A DNA stretch of 64,000 nucleotides from Heterotrichella gracilis. Lineage: Eukaryota; Sar; Xanthophyceae; Tribonematales; Xanthonemataceae. A program made the translations under genes and the position numbers. Each line of letters opens with the position of its first letter. Within the stretch, counting starts at the first letter, position 1. The notes below the pieces were generated by a model. It saw only the letters and a list, made by a program, of their open reading frames with translations. It had not been told where the DNA came from and ran no database searches. The DNA lies in NCBI GenBank assembly GCA_032358255.1, contig JAULBX010005220.1:62001-126000 (forward strand), written 5' to 3'. Positions 37,226 to 49,873 of the stretch are shown piece by piece.

Positions 37226-38833
37226 GCTGTGGTCTTGTTCTACCTGCGCAGAGGTGCAGCGGGATTACAGGGCAAGACCACACGTAGCATGGCTGTGGCA
37301 AAGTTGCAGGGTGCTTTCCAGGGAGGTTTGGGATGTTGACACAGATACGGTCAATATTTTTGTAATATTTGCCGTATCTATTTTTTATTGCACAAAAGCA
37401 CTGACAAACCGCCACGTGGAAACGACAGCTTGCATGCATCAGTTTGGATTGGTTGCAATTCAAAGTGCAAAACAGAATGCGCGCAGGCTGCGCCCAGGTC
37501 GCTGTGGACAAGCTAACAGAGAGTTTCAGTCTGCATACGTAGTTTGACTTTGTGTGCAGACTGCGGGGGATGGTTTGCTGGCGCGGAGACGGTGACGTGC
37601 ACCATGGTCAGCAGTGAACCAGAGCGACAACTTGCACAAGGCTGGTGGTGCACTGCACGAAGTGCACGTCACGCACTTCACTGGTGTGGTGCAATGAAAA
37701 AAGTCGACGCACCTGTGTCGTTAGGGCTTCGTCGAGGAGCCAATCGAGGTGCCTGTTGAGTCCCACCCAGCTCCCACTGCTACATGCTCCTTCGTGGGTC
37801 CGGCCTGCAGCTGCGCTAGTGGTTACTTCGACGTTGACCTCGTTGGGTGCTATGCATTTCAACCCTTGGGTAGGTGCCGCTGCAACTTCCACTACAGCAG
37901 CACATGCGGGTTGAAGCATCACTGTTGCGTGTCGTGGGCTGACGTGCAGTTTGCTCTGTGGCCTAGCTAGGTCAAACAGCACAATTGAGGCGCAGATTGC
38001 CCCCGAAATGGTTACAGCAGCGAGTTGTGGGGCTGCTGCTTTGAGGCAACACGCCTTTGAGCTTACGGAGAACTGGTTGAAACGGAATCCTGATTGTCGA
38101 AACGAAACTTCCTCACGCCGCGAACTTAAAATGCTGACTCGACTTGAGCCAAGAGTGTTGACTCAGGAGTCTGCGAGTCCACATGACTGCGCCAAAACAA
38201 AGTGCCTCAACCCCCCAGGGTATGACATTGCAGTGAGTTGCATACGCAAGCAGATGGCCCAACACTGTGTCTGGGCTTATTGGGCCATGGATGTCCATCC
38301 TGCTGTAAGATCCCACGTGGATGAACACGCTACAGCGGCATGCAATAATGTCATGCCCCAGTGCGCCGCAAAGTGCAACAACCTGATGGGCTTGAGAGCC
38401 GCTGGTGAGGCGCAGTTTGGGTGCCACCCATATCCCCAGCGCGGGCTCAATGCCACCAGCAGATATACCGGTACTTCATCGAAATTTCCGTTGACAATAC
38501 CACAGCCTTGTGGCTATAGTGAGCAAGTAAGGTGCACAAGAGGCGAGCAGCTGTGCACTAACAAACCGCTCTCAAACAACCTCCCGACCACAATTGCTCA
38601 CAGCCTGCGCCCGGGTCAGGTATTGTAGGCCAGCGACCATACGAAAGTATAACCGTAGTTGGTAACTGATTGTCAGCAATCCCAGGTGGAACCATTGGGA
38701 CAGCGCACACTACCTCAACCACCTCCTGCCCACCTACTCCCACCCCTAACCTCTACTCCACAGCCCCCGCACAACGCCGCAGTAGCGCCCAAGCTGCAGC
38801 AGCACCGCGCCTCGCCCCACCCACCTCCAGGGC
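37226..38833. other. Spacer upstream of kinase 3 and behind FKBP-MsrA
   Basis: This 1.6-kb stretch contains a plus-strand open frame of 225 codons at 37951-38628 with no recognisable domain, hydrophobic segment or repeat. It is not called as a gene. Confidence 0.5.
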
Positions 38834-41800
38834 TCACCCGTAGCACCTGATGGGGTCATCGCAGCCCTTGCGGATGCTCTGCGGCCGCCCGAATCGCCCG
38901 CCCCTGGCCAGGTACTGCTGGTGGTACTCCTCGGCAGCGCTGTAGTTGCGCAGGGGACCGACCTCCGTCACAATGGGAGCCTGGGGGCAAAGAGGGCGGC
39001 GCGTCAGGGAAATGCAAACAAGGGTGTGAGCCATAGTCAACTGATGGTATAATTATGGCGGTGAGTGGGCTGTTGATGCAGGGCTGCTCTCCAATGTCTC
39101 AAATCCCATTATGAACAGATTGGAAGTAACAACTTGACTGGGGTGCTCCAACTGATGAATCACCGCCGCGCTCACAAACCACACAGGCACATGCTGGCGT
39201 GCGCTGGCGCATGGTCCATGGTAAAGTCCTCTATCCAGGCAAGCTTCCTGTCCGTCAACATTACCACTCCCTCCCCGCCCCTTTATGTCCACCATACCAA
39301 TCTACGCATGTTGGATCATGCCAGTCTACCATGTCCACCATGCCAATCTACGCATGTTCGCACATTGAATCATGTGCATGAGACCCCCCCCCCTCCCCAA
39401 GCACCGCCACCAGCCCCCGCCCCCCGCCACACCCACCGGCAGCTGCTCCTGCTTGGCTGCAATCACCTCCTTTGCCACCTGCTCCTGCTCAGGCGTGTGC
39501 GTGTAGATGCCGGACCGGTACTGCGTGCCCACGTCGCCCCCCTGGCGGTTCAGCTGGGTGGGGTCGTGGCCCTCAAGGAAGTTCTCAACAAGCTGCGGGG
39601 AACCACAAGGAAGGGTTTTAGAGCATTGCCAGGGCAACCTCGCAGGTATACCACATGAAGGAGTGTGGGTGGGGCAAGTCACAGGAGAATGATTCAGGTA
39701 CTTTGTGCCAGCGGGGAGGGGGATGGCTGGGTGTGGGGTAATGGGAGCTTGGCCAATGTCTGGCATGCTGTGCAATGTTGTGCACTTAGCAATCACTGTC
39801 TTTTCACGACTGGCTTGGCCAGACTGTGCTTATGTGCAAGATGTGATCACTTCCATGCACCAACTTCCAGCTTAATTCATGACAGCAATCCACATGAGGT
39901 CAGTGCCACGAGCCCCCATAGTTTCGACCCATTTCAAATTTTATACTACCGTATAATAATGTAAATTGTTTTTGCAGATAAAAGACAAACCCCGGAAGCC
40001 AGCAGCACCAACCAATTAAAAAACCCTGGCAGCCGTGCCAGCCTCACCTCCTTGAAGCTGACCGCGCCACTGTCAAAGGTGACCTGCACCACCTCGGCAT
40101 GGCCGGTGCTCCCGCTGCAAACCTCCTCGTAGGTCGTGGACTCCGACTCGCCTGCAGGTCATTTCACGTGCATCAACACAGGTTCTGAAACACACATAAT
40201 TATATTGATGTGTTTGAAAAGGGCGATAATACCCTCAAACAGAAGTATTATGGCCTCCAGTGGACAGAAGGGTTATGCCCTCCTCATTGCTAGCTCTTTG
40301 CTAGCTCCAATTGTGCGCTGATAGGGGACCGAGGCTCTCAGTGAAGCAGAGCGATTTCCATGAGCCACAGTCCTTCGTCCTTATAGTTACACACCCACAG
40401 CCGCACCTTGGCTGTATCCCACCGCTGTCTCTATCACCCCAGGGATGCGCTGGAAGCGCAACTCGGGACCCCAGAAGCAGCCCATGGCAAACGTGGCCAG
40501 CTCCATTTGGGAGGCCTGCAGGGGGACACGGGTGGTGGCTGTGGGCGTGGGTGGCAGATTAAATGCAGATGGTGGTGGTGGTGGTGATGGTGGTAGTAAT
40601 GGTCCCAATTGGCGCCACCCCTGGGCATGGCAATGCCAGCTGTAGTGCGCATGTGCGCCAGCATGGGTGTGTGATGTTGGTGAAGGAAGGGGCACCCGCG
40701 GCAGATCCATGCGGCCGCTGGAACGGTGCACATGTGCCACATCAGCCATTGGGATGGATCTGGCAAAGGTGCAACGGGTCGCTAGCTGCACTTCCTTGCC
40801 TTGCGCCATCCACAGGCGCGCATGGACATCCTCCCCGGCTGAAAACCCCCACGTTTCCCCACACACCGTATCCACAAACCTCTTCAATGTCCCAGCCAAT
40901 GCCCTAGCCAAAACCCTACCGGCACATGCTTGACCAGCTCCACATCAAAGGTGAGCGCCTTGCCCGCCAGGGGGTGGTTGGCGTCGATGGTCACAAATGT
41001 GTCGGTCACCGCTGTCACGCCAGCTGTCATGCCGTTCTGCAGCTGCACCTGGCTGCCCACCTCCAGGCCCTCGGGGGCAGAGGTCTTGGGCACATCCAGG
41101 ATGAGCTCGGAGCGCACCTCGCCTGCACAATGTCATTGGTTTTATGGTTAGGATATGGGAATGGCTGGGATCGTGTGGGCCAAGGGTTCAAGCAGGGGTG
41201 TCATTATATAACCAGGAACCGGGGGCGGAGGTCTTTGGCACATCCAGGATGAGTTCAATGCGCACTTCGCCTGCAGTGTGTGATGGGATCTAATGGTGGA
41301 CTCTCGTGAAAGGGTTTGTGATAGGGATCTTGTAGGTTAACACTTGCGTGCATACGGTGGATTGGGCTCAGTCAGCTTGCAGCAATACCTTGCCCGCATG
41401 CAGTTGCCATCCCAGGATCCACATCCTGGCTGTTCAGCACACGGGAAGCAGAACAACAAGTTGTTGTACCCAATGCTTCAAGCGGACCCACTAGGGCCTG
41501 GACCCTTACTTGCATTATGGGTTTGAGCACCCAGCGGCCTATGCTAAAAAGGTATAGGGCATTGGCATCCAGCTGCACCACCCACCGTAGGCCTCCTCAG
41601 GGTCAAGCCTCTCCTTCCGTCCGGCGCCCAGTGTGAGTCCAGATACAGCCTTGTCAAACCCTGACACTACCCGGCCAGACCCCACCACAAACCCTAGGGG
41701 CTCCCCCCTCTCCCTTGAGCTGTCAAATACGCTGCCATCGTCCAGAGTGCCGATGTAATGTACCTGCAGCAACATGGAGTTCCGCTCACATCGCAGGGTT

Positions 41801-42434
41801 TAAGGTTCAGGGGTTGGTTTTTGGTTCACGTTCACGGGGTGCTCTAAGTGAGGACCGGCGATATTTGCTGGTGCCTCCTGACACTGGGAAAACATGGCGT
41901 GACCCGAAAGACATGGCATGTGCGTAACAAGGCATGGAGTGTCACGTCATGGGAGGGGGATCATTGACAGAGCATCTTGGCCATGGTAACAAGTATTGCC
42001 AATTTCCTCCTGGTGGGTGTTGCATCCCGTCCCCCTTTGATGGCAAGGGGCATGGCGCTTTGTACCTGTCGATGGAACACGTGCCCTGACAATTTTTTTT
42101 GTCATTTTTGCATGTCTCTCATTTCAGCAGCCGATGCACCATGTTATAGGCAGCTTGAGACAACCACACACAAGGAGCCTGGCACAGCCTGTGGGTGAGT
42201 GGGTCGCAACCGCAAGGGTGTCTGATCTACGAATCGCAACGAGCAAAAGCTGGAATCTCCACATTGTGCGCCACAGTCCCTACCTCCACATAGTCGCCCT
42301 TTCCTACTTCCGGTGCCGCTGCCGCCGCTGCCACTGTGCGCGCGCCATACGCCCAGTGGTGGCCCCGGGTGAGGCTCTGCCTGAAGGCTGCGCCAGCGGC
42401 CAGCGGGTGTGCGCCAGCCGTGCTGCTGCTCAGT
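38834..42434 (-). CDS. SlyD-type FKBP fused to peptide methionine sulfoxide reductase A
   Basis: The N-terminal half is a peptidyl-prolyl isomerase: [60 protein letters not shown], then [21 protein letters not shown], which is the SlyD-like FKBP layout. The C-terminal half is MsrA, which reduces methionine-S-sulfoxide: [14 protein letters not shown] holds the catalytic Cys, followed by [57 protein letters not shown] and [13 protein letters not shown]. The halves join in frame through the intron 40516-40919 to read [16 protein letters not shown]. An Ala/Ser/Arg-rich stretch before GKGDY suggests a plastid transit peptide. That exon has no ATG in its frame up to a stop, so the true first exon upstream of about 42434 was not resolved. 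Two separate genes remain possible but would leave MsrA starting at MELATF without a spacer promoter. Confidence 0.8.
39285..39374 (-). repeat. Two-copy 46-bp tandem repeat in an MsrA intron
   Basis: Copies at 39285-39330 and 39331-39374 share ATGTCCACCAT(A/G)CCAATC and TACGCATGTT. Confidence 0.85.
40565..40602 (-). repeat. (GGT)n microsatellite in the intron joining FKBP and MsrA
   Basis: GGT triplets with GAT and AGT units lie inside the intron 40516-40919. Confidence 0.85.
41221..41280 (-). pseudogene. Near-intact partial exon copy upstream of an FKBP exon
   Basis: The 60 bp resemble 41073-41132, including the acceptor CTGCAG. On the minus strand it would splice as [17 protein letters not shown] against the real [17 protein letters not shown]. 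It lacks a clear donor after this block and lies 148 bp upstream of the real exon within the intron. Confidence 0.85.
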
Positions 42435-43407
42435 GACCTGCGAGGTTTGTGTGTGTTTGTGTGTGTGAAAAAGGTGAGTGTTCTGCTGTTTAGTGGGCAG
42501 GTGGTGTACTGATGGGCAGGTGGGTGGGAAAGTGGTTGGGGATGTGATTGGGGGCCTTCTGTGGCATGTAGCCATGGTCATGAAAGCATTGGATTCATGC
42601 GGGTGGTGAAGACAGGTACACTGGGTTAGCTCAAACAATTGATCAATCCATCCTGGTTGTTTTATTGCTGAACCAGACTGGGTTGATGAGCCCAGCGCAA
42701 TGCGGCATATGCATGCGTTTGACAGTGACTGGTCCCGGACTTCATGTTAAACTAACTAGAGCCAATACGGAGTAGTTTCACAATTCTTATGTATCAAACA
42801 ACACGACTTCAATCCGGTTTGTGGCGCACACTCCTCAGTGTCCACTGGACACGAACCACCATCGAGTCACCCCGCACCTGAACGGCCTGAGGATCGCGTG
42901 GCAGGTGTTGAGGTGGACGCGCTGTACACACGCCACCACTGGGGCATGGAGCAACTGGAGGCGGCACAAGGACAACGCCATGTCGCCTGCTGGCGTGAGC
43001 GTGCGAGGCACAAGTATATGGCTGCCAGCCACAGATGGGCCCCTCGAAGGGTAGCTGTCGGTTCACAATCGTCCAACACAGATACAGCAGGTTCAAACAG
43101 TGTAGATATGCAGTTAAAGACCTCGGAGGAAGCGCGTATCGATAAATAGCAGGATGCATCAATGGATTGTGCGTTTTTGCGAAGGATTGGCTGTGTGGTC
43201 GCCACGTGTCTTTTGGAAACAATACGTCAATAGGAATGGGGAGGTATGAGCAGGGGGAGTATTATATATGCAGGCGTGTTTTTATGACTGCGGAAAAACC
43301 TGGTGCCGCGAGCCTGTACAAACGGTGAAGCCGTCGCCTGCACGGGTCTCTTTCATTGCTCTAGGCATCCCTTCTCCGTGGGGAGCGTGTAGCAACAACC
43401 AGCAACC
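42435..43407. promoter_or_regulatory. Divergent upstream region of FKBP-MsrA and RPS23
   Basis: This is the shared upstream region. ATTATATATG at 43261-43270 is a TATA-like element about 140 bp before the RPS23 start, consistent with a strong ribosomal-protein promoter. The unresolved first exon of FKBP-MsrA may lie in the left part. Confidence 0.45.
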
Positions 43408-44636
<1,229 letters not shown>

Positions 44637-45688
44637 AGCGGTTGTAGCAATACCCTGTAACATACCACACCGATTCCTCAACTGATATCCCAGCTGCGAC
44701 CAGCTTGAGTGGCAGGACAGGGCTGCGTATGCAAGATGCAGCGGCCGTGCACTTGCGTGCATGCGGTGGGACTGCTGGGTTGGCAGCTGCACTGCAAGCG
44801 CATTTGCATTGGAGGCGGCCATGCTGTTGCATTGCTTGCACAGCTGTTGGGCTGCTGCGGTGGAGCTGGTGCTTGGCATGGTAACTGTGCTGTGAGAGCT
44901 TGCAAGCTCTAGGAGAGCTGCAAGCATGCCCATGTTTTGCACACCAGATATAGGTGTCTAACTCCACATCTCTTGGGTGCCGGCGCATGCATACGGCATA
45001 TGACATGACAGCTGCAAGTGGTGGGTGTGGGTATGAGCAGCCGCCATCGCTGATTAAAAAGGCTGCTACTGTGCATACTGAATGGCTCAGATATGAGCTC
45101 GAGCGTTGTTGCCAACCATCAGGTGCATCTGGTGCTCAGCTACACCAGCCGGTTGCTATGAAGAGCAAGCTTGCAAGTAGAGCGTCCCTTCTCTAAGCTA
45201 CAGCTAACAAACAGTACTTCACAAGGCATTTATGGTACAAAACATTGCTGGGTTGCAAACATCACATCAAGGAGACATTACTGTGCAACAAGCCCAGCAG
45301 GTAGGAGAGCCGAGGTCCATAAGCTATGCCGCAGCTGTTGCCAGCGGCAGAACTCAAACCTAAAACCCTGACGAAGCGCACAGACACCACGCACAAGCAA
45401 GAAAGACCGATAAAATGCCTCATACAGCCAATTCCCGGCTTGGGCGCTGAACTCTTCCCGAGAACAGCACTCGCTACCTTCCCATGTCTAGCACCCACTG
45501 TAGTGACACCCTCAAGGCGTACCCACACTATTAGTAGACATGCCTATCCGACCCCATGGCTGCTCCCCTTGCTTGGACCTGCGTAGTGCTCCCCACCAAC
45601 GTTGGCTGCCGTGACCCTACCCACATGCAGGAGGCATCTAATGGCCACCTGCCACCAACCAGTCCCCTCCACCCCCAGCACCTGACGC
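44637..45688. other. Spacer between convergent RPS23 and HERP-like gene
   Basis: This 1-kb 3' flank region of two convergent genes holds no recognisable feature beyond the RPS23 polyadenylation signal. Confidence 0.6.
44656..44660 (+). promoter_or_regulatory. Putative UGUAA polyadenylation signal of RPS23
   Basis: TGTAA begins 20 bases after the RPS23 stop codon, as expected for a chlorophyte polyadenylation element. Confidence 0.5.
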
Positions 45689-48600
45689 TCAGTCCTGGTG
45701 CATATGGTCCTGATCTTGCTGGGGTGCGGCCCCCTCCCCCAGCCCCTCTTGCTGAGCCGCATCTTGGGCTGCAAACTCAGCCGCCATGTTCTGTGCAGCA
45801 GCAAATGCGGCGGCGTCCTCTGGGTTGATGTTCCAACCTGTGCCGGTGGGCTGAGTTCACGTCGAGGGGTACAGGCGTGTGGTACATAGACGTGGTTGGC
45901 AGGGCAGGGCAGCAAGGGGGTGCGGAGAGTGCGGGGCCGAAGCCATGCTTGATACCACAGAATACTTAGGACACCAACAGCTGGAAGCTATATGAACAGC
46001 AAGGCCACTGCTGCCAGCAAACTTACAGGGTGCTGTGCAGGCTGAAAGCAACGTACAATGTGGCGCACAATGTGCAAGGCAAGCCCCAAAGCGCCCAAGT
46101 CACGACTGAGAATACAGAGCACAATCATTACCACCTCTGCAACAAACACCCCGCTGTAGTGCGTGCACCCCCTTCATACCTGGCAGCAGCGATGTGAAGA
46201 AGCCAATGACCAGCGCCTGCAGCTCCCGCACCCAGCCCCGCGGCTGCTGCTCGCCATCCGCCCCCGGCAGCCCCTCTGGCCCGTGCGCCAGCCCCGCCAG
46301 GCGGTGCATGAAGCGCCGCAGCGGCGTGAGTGCGGTGAGGTACAGGACCAGGCCCGCCACCACGATCATGAGGAACCGGCCGGGCGGGCAGTGCTGCGGG
46401 GGTGGGAGGGGAACTAAGTGGTTGGGATGCTTTGCATATAGGACGACAATTGGGATCCGCGCAGGTCCCTCCGATGCTGTCCAGTGTGCGTTTATGAAGA
46501 AGTGGAGGAAGGGGCTGAGCCAGGGATTGCTGGTGATAACATGTACACCGGAGGCTGCCTAGTTGGTGGGGACAGCTGGGTGCTTGAGACGCAGTGTCCA
46601 CTCAAAGCCATACGGTACTTAATCGTTGATACTGCAAAATGCCATGCACTGCCCCCGTGCATTGAATAATGCAGCTTGTATCCATCCAACATACGGTAAA
46701 CCCTCTTCCATGCCTTTTTCATCGGTGTACACATGCACATCACTGCAGGTGTACACGCAACTACCAAACAACCCACATGCGCACACTCACCTGGTACACA
46801 ATGGTGCCGAGCACCACCAGCTGCAGCAGCACCCGCAGGTTGATGCGCACCAGCCGCACACGTAGCAGCGGCCGAGCCTGTGGCGCAGCCGCAGCCCCCG
46901 CCCCCTGCGCCCCTCCTGGCGCCCCGGGTGCAGCCTGGCCTTGGCCAAACCCAAACCTCAGCCTGAAGCCACCTGCGGAATGAAGGCACCGGGGTGCGAG
47001 TTAGAGGCATTTGAGAGCAATGAGGGCCTAGGGCGAAAATTACATCTTTGGATGCACACCACATGGGATCCACGGATGTACATGTCACCGTCACAGGAGG
47101 GTTGAATTTTGATCAGCGACGGCGCACGTAATGCTCAATGAACACCATGTGCTACGTAGGAACAACAACAAGGTGACCATTTCACCATGTCCTCTATCAG
47201 GCATTTGCGTTATAAACTCCACCATGGCAAGCCTGCAATATGGCCCGCCTGGAGCAACCCCTTGTCAAAGTGTGTGGGAATGGGTGTTGCATGACTCTCA
47301 CCACCTTGGTTGTTTCGCTGCCTGCGCAATCGCTGCTGGAGCTGCTGCTGCAACTGCTGGAGCTGTGCGGGAGGGAGGCCAAAGGGGTGCGGCATGGGGC
47401 CGGGGCCATAGGGCGGGTAGCCATAGGGAGGGTACCCTGGGTACGGCATGTAGCCACCATACATGCCTGGGTGCTGCTGCTGCTGCTGCTGCTGCTGCGG
47501 GTCTTGCTGCTGGTGGGGCATCATCTGTTGAAAGAAGGAGGGTGGGAGGGTGTCAGGAGTTGCGGCATATGCATGCTCAAATGTTCATAGTCAGACGTTG
47601 CATGCAAGGCAAATTATACACAGCCCAAAGCGAATGGGGTTTATGGTTTTAACGAAAGCATCTATGGATAGGGTTGCAACATATATTATATTGGCAACCC
47701 AATGTCAGCGTGCGGGGATTTAAATTGGGTACTTTACTGCATGAGCCATGCCAATGCCATGCCATTCCATGCAGCCCCCCAACCGATCAATCTTGCATTC
47801 CCGTGGGATGGACACGATGAAGCATGTCACCTGACAGCACCAGAATGTACATTGATGGCCCAGCTACAGGATGCAAAATACGTAGTTTGCATGCGATGCC
47901 ACAAATGCATATGCGCTGCCGGCGTGGCGTCAATCGCGAGCGCGATGGCGTGGCTTTGAGTACCTGTCGCATGTAGCCCACAGGGACATACACCAGGGTT
48001 GCTGCAGGGTAGGCAGGCGGCGGCGTAGCACCCGGCTGTGCAGCTGGCGTGGCATCTGGCTGTGCAGCTGTGGTGGCGGCTGGCGCAGGGGCATCACCGC
48101 TTGCAGCACCGGCAGGGGCAGCTTGCGAGGTGCTCGGCTGACTGCTACTGCTTGGATCGCCACTTGTGCTTGCCTCGGTGCTTTGCTGGGGCGCTGTCAG
48201 TGCAGCGTAAGCTGCCTGGTAAGCTGCTGAGTATGCTTGGCTGTAGTAATTGGGCAAGGCAGCCAGCGCATACACCTGCAGAAGTTGCTTGCGTCACGCT
48301 CTGTGCCGTGCGGTTGTAAAGGTGGCGCGCCTGGCAAACGAGAAATAGCAACTGCGAGGATGCCAGGCACGTCCAAGGATGTCAAAACACGTGCTGTAGT
48401 GACATGCATGTCCAGGCTACCAGCAATGTCCAAGGGCCTGCGCGTACCGGTTGGTATTGCATCTGCCCGTACCCATACCCCCAGGGGTACCCCTGGCCTG
48501 CAGGTTGCGGTCCTTGCTGCTGTGGAGCAGGTTGCTGTGGTCCAACAGGTGGTGCCTGTGCTGTCCCCGATGTAGAGGCACCACCCTGCTGTGCTGCTGC

Positions 48601-49188
48601 TGAGGTTGAGGGCTGTGAAGGTGCCGCTGGGGGCACTGTGGTGCTCCTGCTGGGGTTGCCAGCTGCTCGCTGTGGTGAAGGCTGTGCCTGCTGGGTAGCT
48701 TTGACGACCAGGTGCAGTGTGTGTGTGTTGACATCCTCTACCCTCTACGAAGAGGAGGTGGTGTGTTTTTAACGCTGCTTTGAAGGCACTGTGGAGAACC
48801 AACAGGTTCAGGGCATAGGGTTCACAGCATCATCCTTGTCACCTACCTGCCCGAACACATCCCTCAGAGGTTTGTTGCCCTCCTTCAACACCTTCCCAGC
48901 ATATATGAGCTGCATCGCAGTGGAAAGGTGTTCAGCAATGGAGTTGCCAAAGTAAGGCAGGGACGTAACACAGAGCAACATGAAGGGACGCATGCAATGC
49001 AGTACCGTTTGCTGTGCTGGTGCTGGGTTTCCTTCATAGTCCCGTTGCAGACGCAGTTTGACGTCGTCAAGAGTGGCTGACACAGCAATGGTTAGCCTGT
49101 AGTCAACCGCATTGGCTTTGGTGGGGTTCTTTATCACCAGCTCTATGTCGCTCGGCAGCAACCCCTCGGTGGGACCTTCCTCTGCCAT
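45689..49188 (-). CDS. HERP-like ubiquitin-domain ER membrane protein
   Basis: This resembles HERPUD (HERP), an ER stress protein that recruits ERAD ubiquitin ligases. The N-terminal ubiquitin-like domain reads IELVIKNPTKANAVDYRLTI, ATLDDVKLRLQRDYEGNPAP, and LIYAGKVLKEGNKPLRDVF. Long low-complexity regions follow: Ala/Pro/Gln/Ser-rich, with YYSQAYSAAYQAAYAAL, a polyglutamine tract, and MYGGYMPYPGYPPYGYPPYG. Two hydrophobic segments come next, RVLLQLVVLGTIVY and GRFLMIVVAGLVLYLTAL. The C-terminus has VIGFFTSLLPGWNINPEDAA, matching the FFxSLLP block of animal HERP, and ends DHMHQD. The start at 49188 directly precedes the ubiquitin-like fold; in-frame upstream ATGs exist to 49260. There are about eight exons. 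It is divergent from the stress-protein gene. The role in ERAD is inferred from family likeness. Confidence 0.82.
47474..47497 (-). repeat. (CTG)8 coding microsatellite (polyglutamine)
   Basis: Eight CTG units on the plus strand encode a glutamine run in the HERP-like protein after the PHQQQDP segment. Confidence 0.9.
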
Positions 49189-49873
49189 GGCTGCAGGCCA
49201 CCGAGACCAAATTTCGATAAAATGTAAGCTGCAAAATACAGTTCCAACGCTTTGATCCAACGTAAATAGGCAGGCTTGGTGATGGGGCCTGATGGACGGA
49301 ATGGAGGGTTACAATCATACATGCATCATGCATGCGAAGCTGGACACAACACTAACCTTGTCACACAGAAGCTGTGCACAATACAAAACCATTCCTTTAA
49401 AAGCTTTTGGGAAGCTCTTGTGTGGTTACCTTGGCCAACCATTCCCAGAATGCCAAGAATGTTTTGCAGCGGCGGGCTGTCCAAGTGGTTGAAGACACCT
49501 GATTGGCTTAGAGGAACGGTGGCTCTCAGAAGGGACCGCCGGCCGGACTTTCGCCGATATTTTGCGCGTTCCTGCCTTATAAAGCCGTTGCGTGTAGCGC
49601 GTCACAAAGAAAGCTACCCCTATTAGCTCAACGTGCCTGCTGAAATACCTTGCTGGGTTCATACGGCCATCGCTAGACACACACTGAAAAACACTCGGCA
49701 TGCATGCATTCGCACAACCTGAAGCGAGGCACGTCGTGCAACGACGCAGCTTCGAGCCAGCAAACTGCAGTGCCAAACCTTGTCTCATACGCACCAACTT
49801 GGGACGATGCCGGGCTGCTCGCCAAGCGCCCTCGCCCAACTATTCCCAACGATCCCACATGCACACACTTACA
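49189..49873. promoter_or_regulatory. Shared divergent promoter of HERP-like and USP genes
   Basis: The start codons are only 685 bp apart. TTATAAAG near 49577-49584 is a TATA-like element facing the USP gene. The USP reading frame stays open upstream to an ATG at 49700, so part of this region could be coding. Confidence 0.45.
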
